64,000 nucleotides of DNA from Fulvivirga sediminis (GCF_016757215.1 NZ_JAESIY010000010.1:1-64000), one strand, 5' to 3'. Shown: positions 44,297 through 53,300, counted from the first letter of the stretch. The notes: generated from the letters alone by a model not told the origin. Numbers and translations are program-made.

Positions 44297-46648
44297 TTAA
44301 GTAACTAAATTCCCAACTACATTTAAAAATGAATTATACAAAACTTTTAAGGTGGACAGGTCTGCTGCAAAATTATGATAATTTTTTGTTTTTATCTTGT
44401 CTTCCATTAATTCTGCTTGATATGCCATTTTTTCTACACCTAAGGTAGATGCATTGCCTTTTAAGGTATGCAATAGAACTAATGTTTCTTCAAACTGTTC
44501 CCCCTCGAAAGTTCTACGTATACCTTCTAGTTGTTGTTTACACTCCTTATCAAACTCTAACAATGTTTCGTTTAAAACCTCTGTGCCCGCATATTTACGT
44601 AAAGTTTCTAAAGTAGCCATATCAATATCAGATAAATGTTCACACTTTGATTTTTCGTTATAGGTTACTTCTGGGGTGTTTCCACTAGTCCAGGCTTCTA
44701 CTTTTCTAATAAGTACAGCTGGTTTTATAGGCTTGGCAACGAAGTCATTCATGCCTGCTTCCATGAATTTTTCTTTATCACTGTCTATAGAATAGGCAGT
44801 CATTGCTATAATAGGAGGAGTATCAGGACATTCCTGTTTAATCTTAGTAGTAGTTTGGTAGCCATCCATATCTGGCATCTGAATATCCATGAGTATAATG
44901 TCAAAGACATTATTTTTACAGTATTTTAATGCTTTGGCGCCACTGTTGGCAGTGATTACTTTGCATCCGGCATTTTTGAGTATTTCCTGAGCAAGATCAA
45001 GATTTACTTTATTATCATCTACCAGTAGCACCCTGGGGTGGTGGTTTAGTAATAAAGTAGTGTTTCCTTGTTCACCAGGCACGAAATCAGTTACCCGTTT
45101 GGCCTGAAAAGTGAAATAGAAAGTGCTGCCTTTTCCCGGCTCTGATTTTAATTGTAGATCTCCGTTGAGTAGTTTAATTATTTTCTTGGAAATGTGTAGT
45201 CCTAATCCCGTGCCTTTATAGGATTTGCTGCTGGAGCTATCTAGCTGGGTGAAACTGGAAAATATTCTTTCCTGATCTTCAGCGTCTATACCAATTCCTG
45301 TATCTGTAACGCTACCGCTTAATGTAAGCGTATTTTCGTTTTTTTGCTTCTTTAAATTGAGTTCTACATGCACAGTGCCATTTTCAGGGGTAAATTTAAT
45401 GGCATTAGATACCAGGTTAGAATAAATCTGAATGAGCTTGGTTTCATCAGATGAAATAAGCTTTGGTACTCTGGCGTCTACATGGTGAGTGAGCTTCACT
45501 TTCTTTTCTTCCGCCTGTTGATTGTATAATAACTGAATCTTGTTGAGGAGTTCTTTGCTGTCTATCACTGAGTGGTTAACCGTCATTTTTCCTGCTTCTA
45601 TTTTAGAAATATCCAGTAGATCGTTCAGTATATTAAGAAGAACCTCAGAGGAGCTTTTAAGAGCTTTTAGGTGATCTTTCTGCTTTACAGATAGGTTAGA
45701 CTCATCTAATAAGTGCAGCATACCCATGATTCCGTTGAGCGGAGTGCGAATTTCATGACTCATGTTCGCCAGAAATCGTTCTTTTATTTTTAATGATTTC
45801 TCCGCTATTTCTTTAGAGCGCTGTAGTTCATTGTGAGTTTTGGTGAGCTCAGAGATATCTCTTGCTACGCCTTCTACATAGAGAGGAGAGCCTTGATCAT
45901 CATTAATAATTCTAATATTACAAATGCAGTGTATTAAAGTACCGTCTTTATGAAATAGATCCGCACCAAAGTTTTTCAGGCTTTTTGCTTCTGTGAGCTT
46001 ACGAATGAGAAAAGCTGTTTTTCGGCTGCTTCTATAATAATGAATGATATCTTTGCCTAATATTTCTTCTTCCTGATATCCAATAATATCAGTAACAGAG
46101 GGGCTAAGCATAATGATCTTCCCGTCGAAATCAAATCTGAAGTATAAATCTTGGAAGGATTCGAAGATGTTTCTAAATTTCTCCTCACTTACAATGAGGT
46201 TTATTTTAGATTGCATCTTGTCGGTAATGTCATGGGCAAGGCCTGATATACCTATTATTTCTCCCATGGAATTATAGATAGGAGTGAGGAATACTTCTTT
46301 CCAGGAGTCCCATCCCTCTGCTTCAATCCTAATTTCAAAGTCAATGGACTTTCCTTTTAGGGCCTCATCATATTTTTTTTTCCAGAAAGTATCTGCTTCT
46401 TCAAATTTTACTTTTCCGCGGCTTTCATATCCAATGAGGCTGTCAGCGTCTTTTTGAAGAAAGTGCCTGAAGTAATTTTGATTAAAAGAGATGAGCTCTA
46501 GCCCTGTGTTTACAGCCCAAATAATTAATGAGCCACCTTCCAGAATAGCATTAGTAAAAGCAATTTTATTTTGCTCGTCGTAAAGGCGTTGCTTCAGTTC
46601 ATCTACCTTATGTTCCAGCTTCTCCGTTTTTTTGGCATTACTCTTCAC
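44297..46648 (-). CDS. hybrid sensor histidine kinase with PAS, receiver and Hpt domains
   Basis: 783 aa, no clear transmembrane segment, so probably cytosolic. A short coiled coil is followed by two PAS domains (about 20-140 and 150-270), HisKA with His298 (MSHEIRTPLNGIMG), an HATPase_c domain (VSNAIKFT, DTGIGI, GTGLGLHIS), a receiver (LLVDDNKVNLDLA; Asp588 in LMDIQMPDMDG) and a C-terminal Hpt domain with His727 (LHTLKGNAS). The whole phosphorelay is present in one chain, with a separate receiver in the next gene as likely final acceptor. The PAS ligands are unknown. Confidence 0.94.
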   Translation of the reverse strand: MKSNAKKTEKLEHKVDELKQRLYDEQNKIAFTNAILEGGSLIIWAVNTGLELISFNQNYFRHFLQKDADSLIGYESRGKVKFEEADTFWKKKYDEALKGKSIDFEIRIEAEGWDSWKEVFLTPIYNSMGEIIGISGLAHDITDKMQSKINLIVSEEKFRNIFESFQDLYFRFDFDGKIIMLSPSVTDIIGYQEEEILGKDIIHYYRSSRKTAFLIRKLTEAKSLKNFGADLFHKDGTLIHCICNIRIINDDQGSPLYVEGVARDISELTKTHNELQRSKEIAEKSLKIKERFLANMSHEIRTPLNGIMGMLHLLDESNLSVKQKDHLKALKSSSEVLLNILNDLLDISKIEAGKMTVNHSVIDSKELLNKIQLLYNQQAEEKKVKLTHHVDARVPKLISSDETKLIQIYSNLVSNAIKFTPENGTVHVELNLKKQKNENTLTLSGSVTDTGIGIDAEDQERIFSSFTQLDSSSSKSYKGTGLGLHISKKIIKLLNGDLQLKSEPGKGSTFYFTFQAKRVTDFVPGEQGNTTLLLNHHPRVLLVDDNKVNLDLAQEILKNAGCKVITANSGAKALKYCKNNVFDIILMDIQMPDMDGYQTTTKIKQECPDTPPIIAMTAYSIDSDKEKFMEAGMNDFVAKPIKPAVLIRKVEAWTSGNTPEVTYNEKSKCEHLSDIDMATLETLRKYAGTEVLNETLLEFDKECKQQLEGIRRTFEGEQFEETLVLLHTLKGNASTLGVEKMAYQAELMEDKIKTKNYHNFAADLSTLKVLYNSFLNVVGNLVT

Positions 46649-46698
46649 GCTGTGAATATAGTTAATTAAAACTTAATGTGAGTTTGACACAATAGTCT

Positions 46699-46731
46699 TT
46701 TGGAATAGTAAAGTTAATAACAGTATTTTTG
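46699..46731 (+). promoter_or_regulatory. promoter of miaA
   Basis: TTTG (46699-46702), a 21-nt spacer, then TATTTTTG (46724-46731), an exact TAnnTTTG -7 box. With the start codon at 46746 the leader would be under about 12 nt, nearly leaderless. Confidence 0.55.
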
Positions 46732-46745
46732 TTACAAAACTGAAC

Positions 46746-47654
46746 GTGAAATTCTTAATCGTAATAGTAGGCCCAACAGCAGTAGGTAAGACGAGTTTTA
46801 GTATAGAAATAGCCCAATTTTTTAATACAGAGGTAGTTTCTGCAGACTCACGGCAGGTGTTTAAAGAGCTGGAAATAGGCACGGCCAAACCTACTATGGA
46901 AGAACTGGAGCAGGCTAGGCATCATTTCGTGAATTCACATTCTATCCATGAAGAATTGAATGCCGGTGATTTTGAGAGAGAAGCGCTGCTGTTGCTGGAT
47001 GAGCTGTATGAGAAATATGATGTAGTAGTGCTTACAGGAGGTTCTGGGTTATACGTAAAAGCACTGACTGATGGGATGGCTGAGATGCCTCAGGTAGCAG
47101 CTGAGGTGAGAGAACAACTAAAAAAAGAGTTTGCTGAAACTGGACTTGAGGGGCTCGTGGAAGAACTAAAAGGGAAGGACCCTGAGTACTTTGAAGAAGT
47201 GGATGTGAATAATCCGCAACGGGTGATACGAGCATTAGAAATCATACGTGGTACCGGGACTAAGTATTCTGAGTTAAGAAAAGATAATAAAAAGCAAAGG
47301 CCATTTCATATTATTAAGATTGGGCTTGAGCGACCCAGAGAAGAGTTATACGAGCGTATAGACTTAAGAATGGATCAAATGATCAGTGAAGGACTGTTTG
47401 AAGAAGCGGAATCATTTCATAAATTTAAACATGTAAATGCACTGCAAACGGTAGGGTATAAGGAGATATTTGATTACTTGGAGGGCACTTATGATTATGA
47501 TGAAGCAGTGAGGCTACTAAAGAGAAACTCCAGAAGATATGCCAAAAGGCAGCTGACATGGTTTAGAAAAGATGATGAAACTAAGTGGTTTCATCCTAAA
47601 GATAAAAAGGCAGTCCTTAGCTATATAAAGCAGCAAATGGCAGAGGAAAGATGA
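46746..47654 (+). CDS. miaA: tRNA dimethylallyltransferase
   Basis: Adds a dimethylallyl group to A37 of tRNAs that read codons starting with U. 302 aa. The P-loop GPTAVGKTS (9-17), STD-like segment VSADSRQVFKELEIGTAKPT, TGGSGLYVKALTDGM and the C-terminal RRYAKRQLTWFRK are intact. The start is GTG at 46746. The thioredoxin-like gene follows after 44 bases with no terminator in between. Full length for MiaA. Confidence 0.95.
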   Translation: MKFLIVIVGPTAVGKTSFSIEIAQFFNTEVVSADSRQVFKELEIGTAKPTMEELEQARHHFVNSHSIHEELNAGDFEREALLLLDELYEKYDVVVLTGGSGLYVKALTDGMAEMPQVAAEVREQLKKEFAETGLEGLVEELKGKDPEYFEEVDVNNPQRVIRALEIIRGTGTKYSELRKDNKKQRPFHIIKIGLERPREELYERIDLRMDQMISEGLFEEAESFHKFKHVNALQTVGYKEIFDYLEGTYDYDEAVRLLKRNSRRYAKRQLTWFRKDDETKWFHPKDKKAVLSYIKQQMAEER

Positions 47655-47698
47655 AATTTTTTTAAATACAATCACGTTTACTGATAAAACAGGAAGAA

Positions 47699-48268
47699 AT
47701 GAAAAGAATTTTTTTAAGTGTTTATGCTACGTTATTACTATTTGTTTTCATGGGAAGCTCTGCTTTTCTTATGCATGAAGAGGTAGAAACAAAATCTAAG
47801 GCAGAAGAAGGTGCAGTGAAGTGGTATAGCTTTGAAGAAGCTGTGGCGAAATCAAAAGAAGAGAAAAAGAAAATATTTATAGATGTTTATACTGATTGGT
47901 GTGGATGGTGTAAGGTAATGGATAAAAACACCTTTAACCAGCCAGAAATAGCCCAGTATTTAAATGAAAATTTCTATCCTGTAAAGCTTAATGCCGAACA
48001 GACAGAAGATATAGTATTTAAAGGAACTACCTATAAATTCGTGCCTTCTGGAAGGAATGGGTATCATGAGCTGGCTGCTGCATTACTTCAAAATAAATTA
48101 AGCTACCCTACTGTGGTATTTTTAGATGAGGAATTCAACATGATTCAACCCGTTCCTGGGTATCAAAAACCTGATATGTTTGATCAGATTATCAAGTTTA
48201 TTGGTGGAGATCATTATAAAAACACAAAGTGGACTGAATGGCAACGGCAATATGGTGCTGCCAATTAA
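47699..48268 (+). CDS. exported thioredoxin-like protein
   Basis: 189 aa with a signal-like N-terminus (about 1-25) and a thioredoxin fold: YTDWCGWCKVMDKNTFNQPE carries the redox pair CGWC. The wording VDVYTDWCGWCK followed by SYPTVVFLDEEFNMIQPVPGY is typical of Thioredoxin_7/DUF255-like periplasmic proteins. Probably a periplasmic thiol reductase or oxidoreductase; partner unknown. Its stop overlaps the TRIC gene stop (TTAA). Confidence 0.88.
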   Translation: MKRIFLSVYATLLLFVFMGSSAFLMHEEVETKSKAEEGAVKWYSFEEAVAKSKEEKKKIFIDVYTDWCGWCKVMDKNTFNQPEIAQYLNENFYPVKLNAEQTEDIVFKGTTYKFVPSGRNGYHELAAALLQNKLSYPTVVFLDEEFNMIQPVPGYQKPDMFDQIIKFIGGDHYKNTKWTEWQRQYGAAN

Positions 48269-48873
48269 GCTTTCATTTTAGGTAGAGATAAATTGTATTT
48301 AATGGCCACTATTCTTATCACTATAATGGCAAGTACGGTGGCTATATAATTTATATTCTGAGAGAAAATCTGATACTTATCCAGTAAGAAAAATACTAAT
48401 GCGCCTATAAGGCACGCCGTAGCATATATTTCTTTTCTGAAAATAAGCGGGATTTCGTTGCAAAGCATATCCCTAATTACCCCACCTACTACAGCTGACA
48501 CCATACCCATAGTAATAGCTAAGCCTTCATTAATCCCCAGATTAAGGGTTTTTTGCATGCCGCTTATGGTGAAAAGTGCTATTCCTACGGTATCAAAAAC
48601 AAAGAAGGTTCTGTGCATATTTACAATGTATTTTCTAAATATGAAGGTAAAAGGCAGAGCCAGAAGTATTACTATGGCATAATTAAGATCATGAACCCAG
48701 GTAATAGGGTAGCTGCCGAGCAGTACATCTCGTGTGGTACCACCACCTACCGCGGTAACAAAGCCTATTACCGTGGCTCCAAAAATGTCCATATCTTTTT
48801 TTGCAGCTAAGCGAATGCCGCTTATTGCAAAAACAAAAGTACCGATGATGTCAAGTGCGTAAAGTAGATTCAT
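48265..48873 (-). CDS. trimeric intracellular cation (TRIC) channel family protein
   Basis: 202 aa, about 7 transmembrane helices in two homologous halves. Each half carries a glycine-rich signature: GGGTTRDVLLGSYP and GGVIRDMLCNEIP, as in the UPF0126/YadS/TRIC family. Family members conduct potassium or other small cations; some bacterial ones are linked to glycine uptake. It is convergent with the thioredoxin-like gene and divergent from the FKBP gene. Confidence 0.92.
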   Translation of the reverse strand: MNLLYALDIIGTFVFAISGIRLAAKKDMDIFGATVIGFVTAVGGGTTRDVLLGSYPITWVHDLNYAIVILLALPFTFIFRKYIVNMHRTFFVFDTVGIALFTISGMQKTLNLGINEGLAITMGMVSAVVGGVIRDMLCNEIPLIFRKEIYATACLIGALVFFLLDKYQIFSQNINYIATVLAIIVIRIVAIKYNLSLPKMKA

Positions 48874-48957
48874 AAGTGGAAATGTTCAATGTTAAATAAA
48901 ATATTTCACGTATAAAGTAGACTACTATTTGTATTTTTTATTGGAGGTGCAATTACT

Positions 48958-48985
48958 TAACTTTGTGTTTCCTCGAAAGTCGAGG
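48958..48985 (+). promoter_or_regulatory. -7 box and 5' hairpin of FKBP gene
   Basis: TAACTTTG (48958-48965) fits the -7 consensus exactly. CCTCGA-AAG-TCGAGG (48971-48985) follows, a perfect 6-bp hairpin with a 3-nt loop, placing it at or just after the expected transcription start, 30 bases before the ATG. It could be a stabilising 5' stem or an operator. Confidence 0.45.
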
Positions 48986-49015
48986 ATTAAAATCAGAAAA
49001 ATAAAATTACAAATC

Positions 49016-49444
49016 ATGTCTGAAGCAAAAAAAGGCGACAGAGTAAAAGTACATTATACTGGAAAACTAAAAGACGGGTCTGTATTCGATTCTTCTAAAG
49101 ATAGAGAACCTCTTGAGTTTGAGATTGGCTCAGGAATGATGATTGCCGGTTTTGATAAGGCGGTTACAGGAATGAAAGTTGGAGATAACAAAACAGCAGA
49201 TATTCCTGCAGATGAAGGTTACGGGCAGAGAAATACAGAGATGGTTGTAGAAGTGCCTAAAGCTCAGCTTCCTGCAGATCTTAACCCTGAAGTAGGGCAG
49301 CAATTAGCTATGCAACAGCCTAACGGTCAGTCTATTCCTGTTTTAGTAACTAAAGTAGAAACAGAAACAATAGAAATTGATGCTAATCATCCATTAGCAG
49401 GAAAAGATCTTGTATTTGATATAGAACTGGTTTCTATTAACTAA
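49016..49444 (+). CDS. FKBP-type (SlyD-like) peptidylprolyl isomerase
   Basis: 142 aa, cytoplasmic (no signal peptide from this start). FKBP core KKGDRVKVHYTGKLKDGSVFDSS, then FEIGSGMMIAGFDKAVTGMKVGD; the inserted flap region with TADIPADEGYGQRNTEMVVEVP resembles the SlyD insert-in-flap type and lacks the SlyD His-rich tail. I chose ATG 49016 over an upstream in-frame ATG at 48929 because the extra 29 residues lie over the -7 box and hairpin. A bidirectional terminator follows. Confidence 0.93.
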   Translation: MSEAKKGDRVKVHYTGKLKDGSVFDSSKDREPLEFEIGSGMMIAGFDKAVTGMKVGDNKTADIPADEGYGQRNTEMVVEVPKAQLPADLNPEVGQQLAMQQPNGQSIPVLVTKVETETIEIDANHPLAGKDLVFDIELVSIN

Positions 49445-49465
49445 TAGTTTTAAGAAACGAGCATA

Positions 49466-49499
49466 AAAAAAGGCATAGATGATAATCTATGCCTTTTTT
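49466..49499. terminator. bidirectional terminator between FKBP gene and 44-aa ORF
   Basis: A long symmetrical stem (about 14-15 bp, 49466-49480 with 49485-49499; 4-nt loop) has A/T tracts at both ends, so it can stop transcription from both directions. It supports transcription of the small minus-strand ORF that ends 20 bases away. Confidence 0.8.
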
Positions 49500-49518
49500 G
49501 TGTTTTAATGATTCTGAA

Positions 49519-49653
49519 TTAAACTTCTTCAGAATTATTTTTTTTCTTGGTTTTAAGAGAGTCTAATAAACCTAATGCTGCTCCAAAACCAGCCAGGCAC
49601 GCCACTATTGTGATAAATAAATCAGCTCCGTCTCCTATATATTTAATATCCAT
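49519..49653 (-). CDS. 44-aa single-span membrane peptide
   Basis: Read by eye: ATG 49653-49651, TAA 49521-49519. The product has one hydrophobic segment (about 11-30, LFITIVACLAGFGAALGLL) and a basic/acidic C-terminal tail (KTKKKNNSEEV). It stands alone on the minus strand and ends 20 bases before a bidirectional terminator, which is the position expected for a real transcript. No family is recognised. Confidence 0.55.
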   Translation of the reverse strand: MDIKYIGDGADLFITIVACLAGFGAALGLLDSLKTKKKNNSEEV

Positions 49654-49763
49654 TGTTCTAAACTTTTGGGGTTTCTTCAAATTCAAATAACGAGTTCAAA
49701 TTTAAATTATAATCCCGGTATATTAAAGTATTGTTTATTGTTTTTTGGTAGAGGCATGCATTA

Positions 49764-51068
49764 TCATGAATTCATGCCTCTGTTCAAATCAAATTTCTCT
49801 AAATAGTCAGCCACGCGTCTTACTACCATACCTCCCAGTGATCCATCTACTACTCGGTGATCATAGCTGTGAGAAAGGAACATTTTATGTCTGATAGCTA
49901 TGGCATCGCCATTTGGTGTTTCTACTACCGCTGGCTTTTTAACTATAGCTCCTAATGCCATGATACCTACCTGTGGCTGCACTATGATAGGCGTACCCAT
50001 AACATTACCAAATGATCCTACATTGGATATGGTGAAAGTACCGCCAGAAAGTTCATCAGCCGAAAGCTTATTCGCTCGTGCTCTTCTTGCCAGATCATTC
50101 ACTTTTTTGGCTAAGCCGGTGAGATTAAGCTGGTCTGCATTTTTAATAACAGGCACTATAAGGTTGCCAGAAGGCAAGGCTACGGCCATACCTATGTTGA
50201 TGTCCTTTTTCTTTATTATTCTGTCGCCATCTACCTGTATATTTATCATTGGGTAATCTTTGATAGCTTTTACCACAGCTTCGATAAACAGAGGAGTAAA
50301 AGTTAAAGTATCGCCTTCTATCTCTTTGAAATCTTTTTTGTACTTATTTCTCCAAGCCACCACATTACTTACATCGGCTTCTACAAATGAAGTAACGTGA
50401 GGTGAAATACGCTTAGAATCCACCATACGCTCAGCTATCATTTTGCGCATACGATCCATTTCTATGATCTCATCATTAGCGCTTATAGATACCGAAGCTC
50501 TTTTTGGTTCAGGAGTAGCCACTTTAGTAGGTGTGCCATTGGTGGATGGTGAAACAGACTGTGTGCCTCTATTTTTCACATACTGCAGTATGTCTGATTT
50601 GGTTACTCTGCCTTCTTTACCCGAGCCTGAGATGGTTTCTAGCTCCGTCATAGCTATGCCTTCTTCTTTGGCTATATTTTTCACTAAGGGAGAATAGAAG
50701 CGGCCATTTTTATCTTTAGAAGTAATATCATTTCCGGCCTCTGCGGTTACTGGTTCTGCAGGTTCTTCCTTTTTGGTAGTGGTTACGGATTCAATGTTTT
50801 TCTCTTGATCAGAATCATTGTCATCACCGTCAGTAGTGATAATGGCGATGGGCTTACCTACTTCTACTACCTCTCCTTCTTTAGCCAGTATTTCTTTTAT
50901 TATTCCAGCGTGAGTGGAAGGTACTTCCGTATCTACTTTATCGGTAGCTACTTCTAGTACAGATTCATCTTGTTCAATAGTATCACCTTCTTTTTTAAGC
51001 CATGAAAGCACTGTGGCCTCCATTATACTTTCACCCATTTTGGGCATGATTAATTCTACTAGTGCCAT
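49764..51068 (-). CDS. dihydrolipoamide acyltransferase (E2) of a 2-oxoacid dehydrogenase
   Basis: 434 aa with one lipoyl domain (Lys44 in VATDKVDTEV), a peripheral subunit-binding domain (about 125-165, FYSPLVKNIAKEEGIAM with GRVTKSDIL) and the inner catalytic core with His404 (SHSYDHRVVDGSLGG). The GPxR pattern and single lipoyl domain fit the branched-chain or pyruvate-like E2 families rather than plant E2p; E1 and E3 genes are not nearby. It lies 48 bases downstream of cinA on the same strand. Which oxoacid it serves is undecided. A hairpin overlaps the stop codon. Confidence 0.92.
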   Translation of the reverse strand: MALVELIMPKMGESIMEATVLSWLKKEGDTIEQDESVLEVATDKVDTEVPSTHAGIIKEILAKEGEVVEVGKPIAIITTDGDDNDSDQEKNIESVTTTKKEEPAEPVTAEAGNDITSKDKNGRFYSPLVKNIAKEEGIAMTELETISGSGKEGRVTKSDILQYVKNRGTQSVSPSTNGTPTKVATPEPKRASVSISANDEIIEMDRMRKMIAERMVDSKRISPHVTSFVEADVSNVVAWRNKYKKDFKEIEGDTLTFTPLFIEAVVKAIKDYPMINIQVDGDRIIKKKDINIGMAVALPSGNLIVPVIKNADQLNLTGLAKKVNDLARRARANKLSADELSGGTFTISNVGSFGNVMGTPIIVQPQVGIMALGAIVKKPAVVETPNGDAIAIRHKMFLSHSYDHRVVDGSLGGMVVRRVADYLEKFDLNRGMNS

Positions 51069-51116
51069 CTATTAATGTTTAATGATTCGTTAAATTGTGC
51101 TATTGTTATGTGTTGC

Positions 51117-52373
51117 CTATTCTTGTTTTTCCAAAAGGCTGATTCTTATGAGGTTCAATACTGCTATGGCAGTAGCTTTAATATTGACCTCTCTGTCTTT
51201 CCATAACTGTAATTTCTTGGTTATTGTTTGTTCGCCATCAGCAAAAGCTATCCATACGGTGCCTACCGGCTTCTCCGCGGTGCCACCATTAGGCCCCGCA
51301 ATTCCACTGGAGGCTACACCAATGTCAGCTCCTAATTGGCGCCTAACGTTATTAGCCATTTCCATAACAGTAGCTTCACTTACAGCACCATCAGCTTCTA
51401 GCGTTTCTTTTTCCACCCCTAAAATACCAATTTTTAAATCATTATGGTAAGGAATTAATGATCCTCTAAAATATGAAGAGCTGCCAGGTATTCTGGTTAC
51501 AAGGTGAGAAATGTATCCGCCAGTGCAACTTTCTGCTATCGCTAAGGTTTTGTTCTGAGTTGTTAATATCTGACCTATTACGGCTTCTATGCTGTCATCA
51601 TCATAACCATAAATGTATTTAGATACATAATTATGAAGTGCTGTTACCTGATCATTGACTTCACTTTCTAACAGGCTTCGGTCATTACCTACAGCCGTAA
51701 GCCTAAGTCTTACCTGTCCCATACTGGGCAGATATGCCAGCTTAATATGTTCAGGTAGGTTGTCTTCCCAATCTTTGATCATTTCGGCTAACCATGATTC
51801 ACCGATGCCTATGGTTTTTATTATTTTGTGATAAATAATATCTGTATTAAATACTTGCTGAAGTTTGGGGATGATAGTGTCTGTCATCATGCGCTTCATC
51901 TCATGAGGAACGCCAGGCATAGAAACGAACACTTTACCATTTCTTTCAAACCACATACCCGCAGCGGTACCTAAAATATTGCTTACCATCTCACAGCAAG
52001 TGGGCAGGGCGGCTTGCTGGCGATTGATTTCTGTGAGTTCCCGACCTTTTTCCTGAAAGAAGGAGGTTAGTTCTTGAAGGGCTTTTTCATTCATCTCTAT
52101 GTCGCAGCCAAAGTATTCCGCCAGGCAGGGTTTGGTAAGATCATCATTGGTGGGGCCCAGGCCACCGGTGATCAGAATGATGTTAGCCCGGGATTCGGCT
52201 TCTTCAAAGCTTTTAAGAATGTCTTCTCTGGAATCGCTAACAGTAGTTTTTCTTACTGTTTTAATACCTACCTTGTCCAGTTCGGCGCTCATCCATTGTG
52301 AATTGGTGTCAGTGATTTGGCCATAGAGAATTTCATCACCTATGGTTAGTATTTCTGCTTTGGTTTTATGCAT
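51117..52373 (-). CDS. cinA: competence/damage-inducible protein CinA
   Basis: 418 aa. N-terminal MoaB-like molybdopterin-binding-type domain (ILTIGDEILYGQITDTNSQW, GGLGPTNDDLTKP) and a C-terminal CinA domain with NMN-deamidase motif TLAIAESCTGGYISHLVTRIPGSSSYFRGS and GIAGPNGGTAEKPVGTVWIA. CinA proteins act in NAD recycling or in competence-associated DNA handling. Its start is preceded by a TAGCTTTG -7 box at about 47 bases. E2 follows downstream. Confidence 0.95.
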   Translation of the reverse strand: MHKTKAEILTIGDEILYGQITDTNSQWMSAELDKVGIKTVRKTTVSDSREDILKSFEEAESRANIILITGGLGPTNDDLTKPCLAEYFGCDIEMNEKALQELTSFFQEKGRELTEINRQQAALPTCCEMVSNILGTAAGMWFERNGKVFVSMPGVPHEMKRMMTDTIIPKLQQVFNTDIIYHKIIKTIGIGESWLAEMIKDWEDNLPEHIKLAYLPSMGQVRLRLTAVGNDRSLLESEVNDQVTALHNYVSKYIYGYDDDSIEAVIGQILTTQNKTLAIAESCTGGYISHLVTRIPGSSSYFRGSLIPYHNDLKIGILGVEKETLEADGAVSEATVMEMANNVRRQLGADIGVASSGIAGPNGGTAEKPVGTVWIAFADGEQTITKKLQLWKDREVNIKATAIAVLNLIRISLLEKQE

Positions 52374-52419
52374 TTTATATGTTACTAGCTTTAGGGATAA
52401 TCACGTAGTTTTAATCCTG

Positions 52420-52427
52420 CAAAGCTA
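52420..52427 (-). promoter_or_regulatory. -7 box (TAGCTTTG) of cinA
   Basis: On the minus strand TAGCTTTG fits TAnnTTTG exactly, 47 bases before the cinA ATG. The nearest TTTG upstream is 28 bases away, longer than normal, so the promoter is only partly supported. Confidence 0.4.
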
Positions 52428-52568
52428 ACTATTATAGATTATAATCGGTGGTAATCAAACCACAGATACCAAAAGTTTATGCCTCTTATGCACAATACGA
52501 ACTAAAAAGTGATGGATTGAGTGCTCAATCAAATTCGTTTTATGTAAATTGTTATTTAAACAAAGAAT

Positions 52569-53300
52569 ATGATGAAGAAGATTTATTTTTTAATGTGTTT
52601 GTTTGCTCTGGCCCTTATTACGGCTTGTACTACGGCACAAATTAATAAAACGATGGGCGGAATTAATGATGCTCTGGGAAGTGGGGGAGGCTTAACTACC
52701 GAGCAGGTGGTGACAGGGCTGAAAGAGGCTCTTATAAAAGGGATTAGTAATGGTTCTGCTGAGGCGTCTAGGGTGGATGGTTATTTTAAAAATCCAGAGA
52801 TAAAAATTCCTTTTCCGCCTGATGTCCAAAAAGTGGAGACTAAACTACGACAAATAGGCCTTGGCGGTGAGGTAGATAAGTTTGTGATGCAGCTTAACCG
52901 GGGAGCTGAAGATGCTGCTAAAGAGGCTAAACCAATATTTATTTCTGCCATAAAATCTATGACTATCCAAGATGCCTGGAGTATTTTAAAGGGTGAAGAT
53001 GATGCTGCAACACAATATTTGAAGAGAGTGACCTCCAGCCAACTAAAGGAGAAGTTTAAGCCAGTAATAAAAAATTCATTAGATAAAGTAAATGCTACTA
53101 AATATTATAGCAGCATAATTACTTCTTACAATAAGATTCCTCTTGTAGAAGATGTGAATCCTGATTTGGATGACTATGCTACTGATAAGGCTATTGAAGG
53201 TCTATTTACTTTGGTGGCTGATGAGGAGAAAAAGATAAGAGAAGATCCGGTAGCCCGTACTAGTGAGATTCTTAAAAAAGTTTTTGCTGCTCAGGATTAA
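52569..53300 (+). CDS. DUF4197 lipoprotein
   Basis: 243 aa with a lipoprotein signal MMKKIYFLMCLFALALITAC. The mature part GGLTTEQVVTGLKEALIKGISNGSAEASRVDGYFKNPEIKIPFPP and DAWSILKGEDDAATQYLKRVTSSQL matches the DUF4197 pattern, a family of unknown function widespread in Gram-negative envelopes. Start ATG 52569; the next ATG at 52572 is equivalent. It stands alone, upstream of a convergent SMP-30 gene. Confidence 0.88.
   Translation: MMKKIYFLMCLFALALITACTTAQINKTMGGINDALGSGGGLTTEQVVTGLKEALIKGISNGSAEASRVDGYFKNPEIKIPFPPDVQKVETKLRQIGLGGEVDKFVMQLNRGAEDAAKEAKPIFISAIKSMTIQDAWSILKGEDDAATQYLKRVTSSQLKEKFKPVIKNSLDKVNATKYYSSIITSYNKIPLVEDVNPDLDDYATDKAIEGLFTLVADEEKKIREDPVARTSEILKKVFAAQD

Noticed and set aside
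48929-49015. N-terminal extension of the FKBP gene
   Set aside because: The extra 29 residues cover the -7 box and hairpin and look non-coding; the ATG at 49016 gives the conserved FKBP start.
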